Made by a program: the position numbers and the translations under genes. A stretch of 9,820 nucleotides of DNA, taken from the NCBI GenBank assembly GCA_947632415.1, contig CANRPB010000055.1, positions 1 to 9,820 of the forward strand, read 5' to 3'. Every line of letters starts with the position of its first letter. Position 1 is the stretch's first letter. The notes under the pieces were generated by a model, which saw only the letters and a list, made by a program, of their open reading frames with translations, did not search any database and was not told the DNA's origin. Below are positions 8,121 to 9,820 of this stretch, piece after piece. The stretch is from an uncultured Bacilli bacterium (GTDB lineage: Bacteria; Bacillota_I; Bacilli_A; RF39; UBA660).

Positions 8121-8165
8121 AAAAAAACATGAAAAATATACAATAAATGTACACTTTCATGTTTT
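8121..8165 (-). terminator. AT-rich hairpin with T-run, likely terminator upstream of the jet promoter
   Basis: AAAACATGAAA (8124-8134) is a perfect 11-base inverted repeat of TTTCATGTTTT (8155-8165), with a 20-base loop. On the minus strand the right-hand arm is followed by a run of seven T (8127-8121, part of it shared with the stem), so it can terminate transcription coming from dinD and its downstream remnants. This would insulate the jet operon. The stem is AT-rich and weak, and the T-run merges with a TTGACA motif. On the plus strand a looser T-rich stretch also follows. Confidence 0.5.
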
Positions 8166-8181
8166 AATTCTTTGTTTTTTA

Positions 8182-8349
8182 TTATTCTGGATTACCAATT
8201 CAGAAGGCTGGAGAGACACCACCAACACTATCACCATCTATATCACCCTTTTTTTCATTTGTATCAACTATATTAAAAACGTCATCAGAAGAACAATTAG
8301 AACTAGCCGAACGTAACAACCAATTGTTTGTTACATCATTATAAAAACT
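8182..8349 (-). pseudogene. Fragment resembling the C-terminal end of a DUF6273-type domain, with a premature stop
   Basis: In the same frame as the Fic remnant upstream, the minus strand reads NNWLLRSASSNCSSDDVF (about 8274-8327) and then, after a Gly/Asp-rich stretch, GGVSPAF and a TGA at 8202-8200. After the TGA come IGNPE and a TAA (8184-8182). A 'WWLRS...(20-30 aa)...GVSPAFRI' layout is what I know from the end of DUF6273 domains in surface or hypothetical proteins of gut Firmicutes. The TGA occupies the position where that family usually has Arg, so it looks like a nonsense change of CGA or AGA. There is no start codon or ribosome binding site. The join to the Fic remnant near 8349 is approximate. 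The domain assignment is from memory of a short motif. Confidence 0.5.
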
Positions 8350-8481
8350 TAAGAAATATATAAATAATGTTGCACCTATTCTTTTATTACCATCAAAAGA
8401 CTGATATATAGTACCAATAATAGCCTTTAAACCTTCATTTCTTTCTAAAGCAAATAAATCACTATTAAATTTTAAATTACT
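8350..8481 (-). pseudogene. Fic-domain remnant of a RhuM-Fic gene, internally deleted and out of frame
   Basis: The minus strand frame open from 8481 (preceded by a stop) reads NLKFNSDLFALERNEGLKAI, then IGTIYQSF, then DGNKRIGATLFIYFL. The first part is the typical lead-in of Fic domains fused behind RhuM; the last part is the end of the Fic catalytic loop. Intact Fic proteins have HPFxDGNKR. Here YQSF runs straight into DGNKR, so about 25-30 residues, including the catalytic His-Pro-Phe, are missing without loss of frame. This frame differs from the upstream RhuM frame, which stops at 8474-8472. The piece therefore cannot be made as part of RhuM and lacks a start of its own. It cannot be an active AMP-transferase. 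Confidence 0.75.
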
Positions 8482-8810
8482 TTAATTATTTCCTGAGCCT
8501 CACTACCCTTTAACTCATTCTCTATTCTATCAGCAATATCAATTAATTTAATTGTTTTTTCAAGATATTCTAATCTACTTTGATTAACCGCATAACCTTT
8601 AATCATATAATCTTTTAATACTTTATTTGTCCATCTTCTAAAAATAATACCATCTTTAGATTTTACACGATAACAAACACTTATAATCATATCAAGATTA
8701 TAGTAATCTAATTCTCTAGTTTGAGTCTTATCTGATAATGCACCATGTTGAATGATATGTGCAAATTTTGCACATACCTCATTCTTATCCAATTCATCAT
8801 TTAACTTTTT
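8472..8810 (-). pseudogene. 5'-truncated RhuM-family gene (RhuM domain, no proper start)
   Basis: The frame is open from 8810 (in-frame TAA at 8813-8811) to a TAA at 8474-8472. From a possible TTG start at 8792 it would give 106 aa. Motifs ELDKNEVCAKFAH, ELDYYNLDMIISVCYRVKSK and RRWTNKVLKDYMIKGYAVNQ match the core of the RhuM family ('YNLDvIIsVGYRVkS..G..FR.Wat.vLk.y.iKGya'). RhuM proteins normally begin some 40-60 residues earlier with a helix-turn-helix-like part ('q..mAeLF'). That part is absent: the reading frame begins seven bases after the dinD stop. The end is also cut, since RhuM normally continues into a further helical region and often a Fic domain, whose remains lie just downstream in another frame. 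No good ribosome binding site precedes the TTG. Function of RhuM is unknown; it was named from Salmonella SPI-3. Confidence 0.75.
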
Positions 8811-8819
8811 TTATCAAAT

Positions 8820-9659
8820 TTAATGTTTTAAACTTTCAATAAATTTCTTTTCCTTCTCTAATTCCTTCAAACTTTTCTTAGGAGTTGGCAAATCCTCAGG
8901 CATAGTTCCACCCAACCTTTTAATTGTATTACGCACTTCTTTTCCTACTTCATAATGCGCATTATTAGCATCTTTTTCAGACTTTATACTTTCCCTTTTT
9001 AATTTTTGTTCTGTTTGAGAAATTCTAAACAAATTAGCTATAAGTTCATCACTACCCATATTATCTAAAATATCTTCCCTATATCTTAAACCCTTTCTTT
9101 TAGCGATATCATCAGCAGTTTCACCATTATATAAACCCTTATAACCAAAATTATGAAATCTATCAAAGTTTTTTACCCCTGCTTTTTTAGCAGTTTGATT
9201 CAATGAATAATTCCCTTTTTTTGTTAAATTTCTCTGATAAAACCTTTTCTCATCCTCTGATAATTTACTATACTCCAATTCAGATATTTCTTGTCTTCTC
9301 GTTTGAACTGCAAAATATGTTTGAGCAAGAGAAATTACCTTTTTTCTACTATCCCCATTCTGAGCAATCAAATAACATGCATATCTAGATAACTTATAAT
9401 CTTTTTGATTTCTAAATGCTCCTGAACCTATGGATACCATTTTCCTGACATCGGTAAAATGGTCAGAAATTATCATATCACTATTTTTACAAGTCTCTTT
9501 TGCCTTTTCAATAACCTTTTCAAAATTTTCCCATTTGCTGTATTCCAAAACTGACATTAACTCTCTAGCACACCAATATTCAACACCAAATTCATCAAAA
9601 TGTTTAATACCTTCAAATGTTTCCGTAGTATTTTCAATACTTATAATTTGTTCTTTCAT
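8820..9659 (-). CDS. dinD: DNA damage-inducible protein D (DinD)
   Basis: The product is 279 aa, close to E. coli DinD (about 274 aa). In E. coli DinD is SOS-induced and has been reported to inhibit RecA-driven strand exchange. An N-terminal Bro-N-like region (about 17-60) includes GVEYWCARELMSVLEYS. The family's central block is clear: LSRYACYLIAQNGD (90-103) and AQTYFAVQTRRQE (112-124), then FHNFGYKGLYNG (about 166-177), KGLRYREDILDNMGSDEL and ANLFR, and near the end GGTMPEDLPTP. The start is ATG at 9659 rather than the TTG at 9665, because AAGGGGGAA (9666-9674) is spaced 8 bases from the ATG and would nearly touch the TTG. The gene has its own promoter with a LexA box in the spacer, so it should be SOS-controlled. 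The RhuM remnant follows seven bases after its stop codon. Confidence 0.93.
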   Translation of the reverse strand: MKEQIISIENTTETFEGIKHFDEFGVEYWCARELMSVLEYSKWENFEKVIEKAKETCKNSDMIISDHFTDVRKMVSIGSGAFRNQKDYKLSRYACYLIAQNGDSRKKVISLAQTYFAVQTRRQEISELEYSKLSEDEKRFYQRNLTKKGNYSLNQTAKKAGVKNFDRFHNFGYKGLYNGETADDIAKRKGLRYREDILDNMGSDELIANLFRISQTEQKLKRESIKSEKDANNAHYEVGKEVRNTIKRLGGTMPEDLPTPKKSLKELEKEKKFIESLKH

Positions 9660-9692
9660 TTTCAATTCCCCCTTATTTTTTGAACTAATTAA

Positions 9693-9721
9693 ATTCTATT
9701 ATAAGAACGCATGTTTGTAAA
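9693..9721 (-). promoter_or_regulatory. Sigma-A promoter of dinD
   Basis: On the minus strand: -35 TTTACA (9721-9716), a 17-base spacer, -10 TAGAAT (9698-9693), each one mismatch from consensus. The start point would fall near 9686, about 27 bases before the dinD ATG. The LexA box occupies most of the spacer. A second TATAAT at 9703-9698 overlaps but has no good -35 at proper spacing. Confidence 0.7.
9704..9717. promoter_or_regulatory. LexA (SOS) operator in the dinD promoter
   Basis: The plus strand reads AGAACGCATGTTTG. Against the Gram-positive LexA consensus CGAACRNRYGTTYG this matches at every position except the first (A for C). It lies between the -35 and -10 hexamers of the dinD promoter, where bound LexA would block RNA polymerase. 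Its type also supports a Firmicute (not enterobacterial, CTGT-N8-ACAG) host. Confidence 0.85.
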
Positions 9722-9820
9722 TACTTTTTTGACATTTTTTACAAAAAATATTCACTATTTGTATATTAAAAACATATAATCAATATCTTTTTTCAAATAA
9801 TAATTAAAACAAAAAAGAAC

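Noticed and set aside
8200..8202. In-frame TGA in the DUF6273-like tail as evidence of a recoded stop
   Set aside because: The Trp residues I noted in the genes here appear to be TGG-coded and no clear gene reads through TGA. The family residue at this place is usually Arg. A simple nonsense mutation in a decaying gene is more likely.
9203..9720. Two plus-strand open frames (9203-9388 and 9430-9720)
   Set aside because: Both are antisense to dinD. The second also runs through the dinD promoter and LexA box on the opposite strand, and neither has family-like features.
9725..9780. Weak inverted repeat (TTTTTTG / CAAAAAA at 9725-9731 and 9742-9748) and a possible divergent plus-strand promoter (TTCACT at 9751, TATAAT at 9775)
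   Set aside because: In DNA this AT-rich such matches are expected by chance. No gene start is visible downstream before the window ends.

Overview
The window comes from a very AT-rich bacterium, most likely a low-G+C Firmicute (Bacilli/Erysipelotrichia/Clostridia-like, possibly a gut lineage). This rests on the base composition, the strong AGGAGG-type ribosome binding sites, an almost perfect Bacillus-type LexA box, and remnants of RhuM/Fic and DUF6273 families, which I associate with gut Firmicutes. The standard bacterial code fits. The roughly 14 Trp residues in the coding regions appear to be TGG-coded, and no long gene runs through a TGA. No species can be named from the sequence alone.

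Positions 167-8044 (minus strand, transcribed right to left) hold one complete four-gene operon, jetA-jetB-jetC-jetD. It is a Wadjet/JET (MksBEFG-related) plasmid-defence system of the DUF2397 / DUF2398 / SMC-like / DUF2399 branch (TIGR02677, TIGR02678, TIGR02680, TIGR02679). I believe this branch is called type II in the type I-III scheme, but I am not certain of the numeral. JetA is the kleisin-like subunit, JetB the KITE-like subunit, JetC the SMC-like motor ATPase, and JetD the TOPRIM nuclease subunit. In this family the motor extrudes DNA loops and the nuclease cuts closed circular DNA such as plasmids. All genes look full length, and the ATPase and TOPRIM motifs are intact. The genes overlap or nearly abut and each has its own ribosome binding site. 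One promoter lies just upstream of jetA. A strong 20-bp-stem hairpin follows jetD.

At the left edge (about 3-86, plus strand) is the last 27 codons of what looks like an Rpn-family PD-(D/E)XK nuclease / putative transposase. It converges on jetD, and the hairpin at 113-157 lies between the two.

The right part (8182-9820) holds dinD, a DNA-damage-inducible gene with a LexA box in its promoter spacer. Immediately downstream is a run of broken gene pieces on the same strand: a 5'-truncated RhuM domain, a frame-shifted and internally deleted Fic domain that has lost its catalytic His, and a short tail resembling DUF6273 ending in a premature TGA. A weak hairpin with a T-run separates this debris from the jet promoter. 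The defence operon therefore sits between a mobile-element-type nuclease end and a decaying SOS/RhuM locus, as expected for an accessory (defence-island) region.

The 99 bases upstream of the dinD promoter (9722-9820) are very AT-rich; I see no gene in them. The window holds no rRNA, tRNA or CRISPR array that I could recognise.
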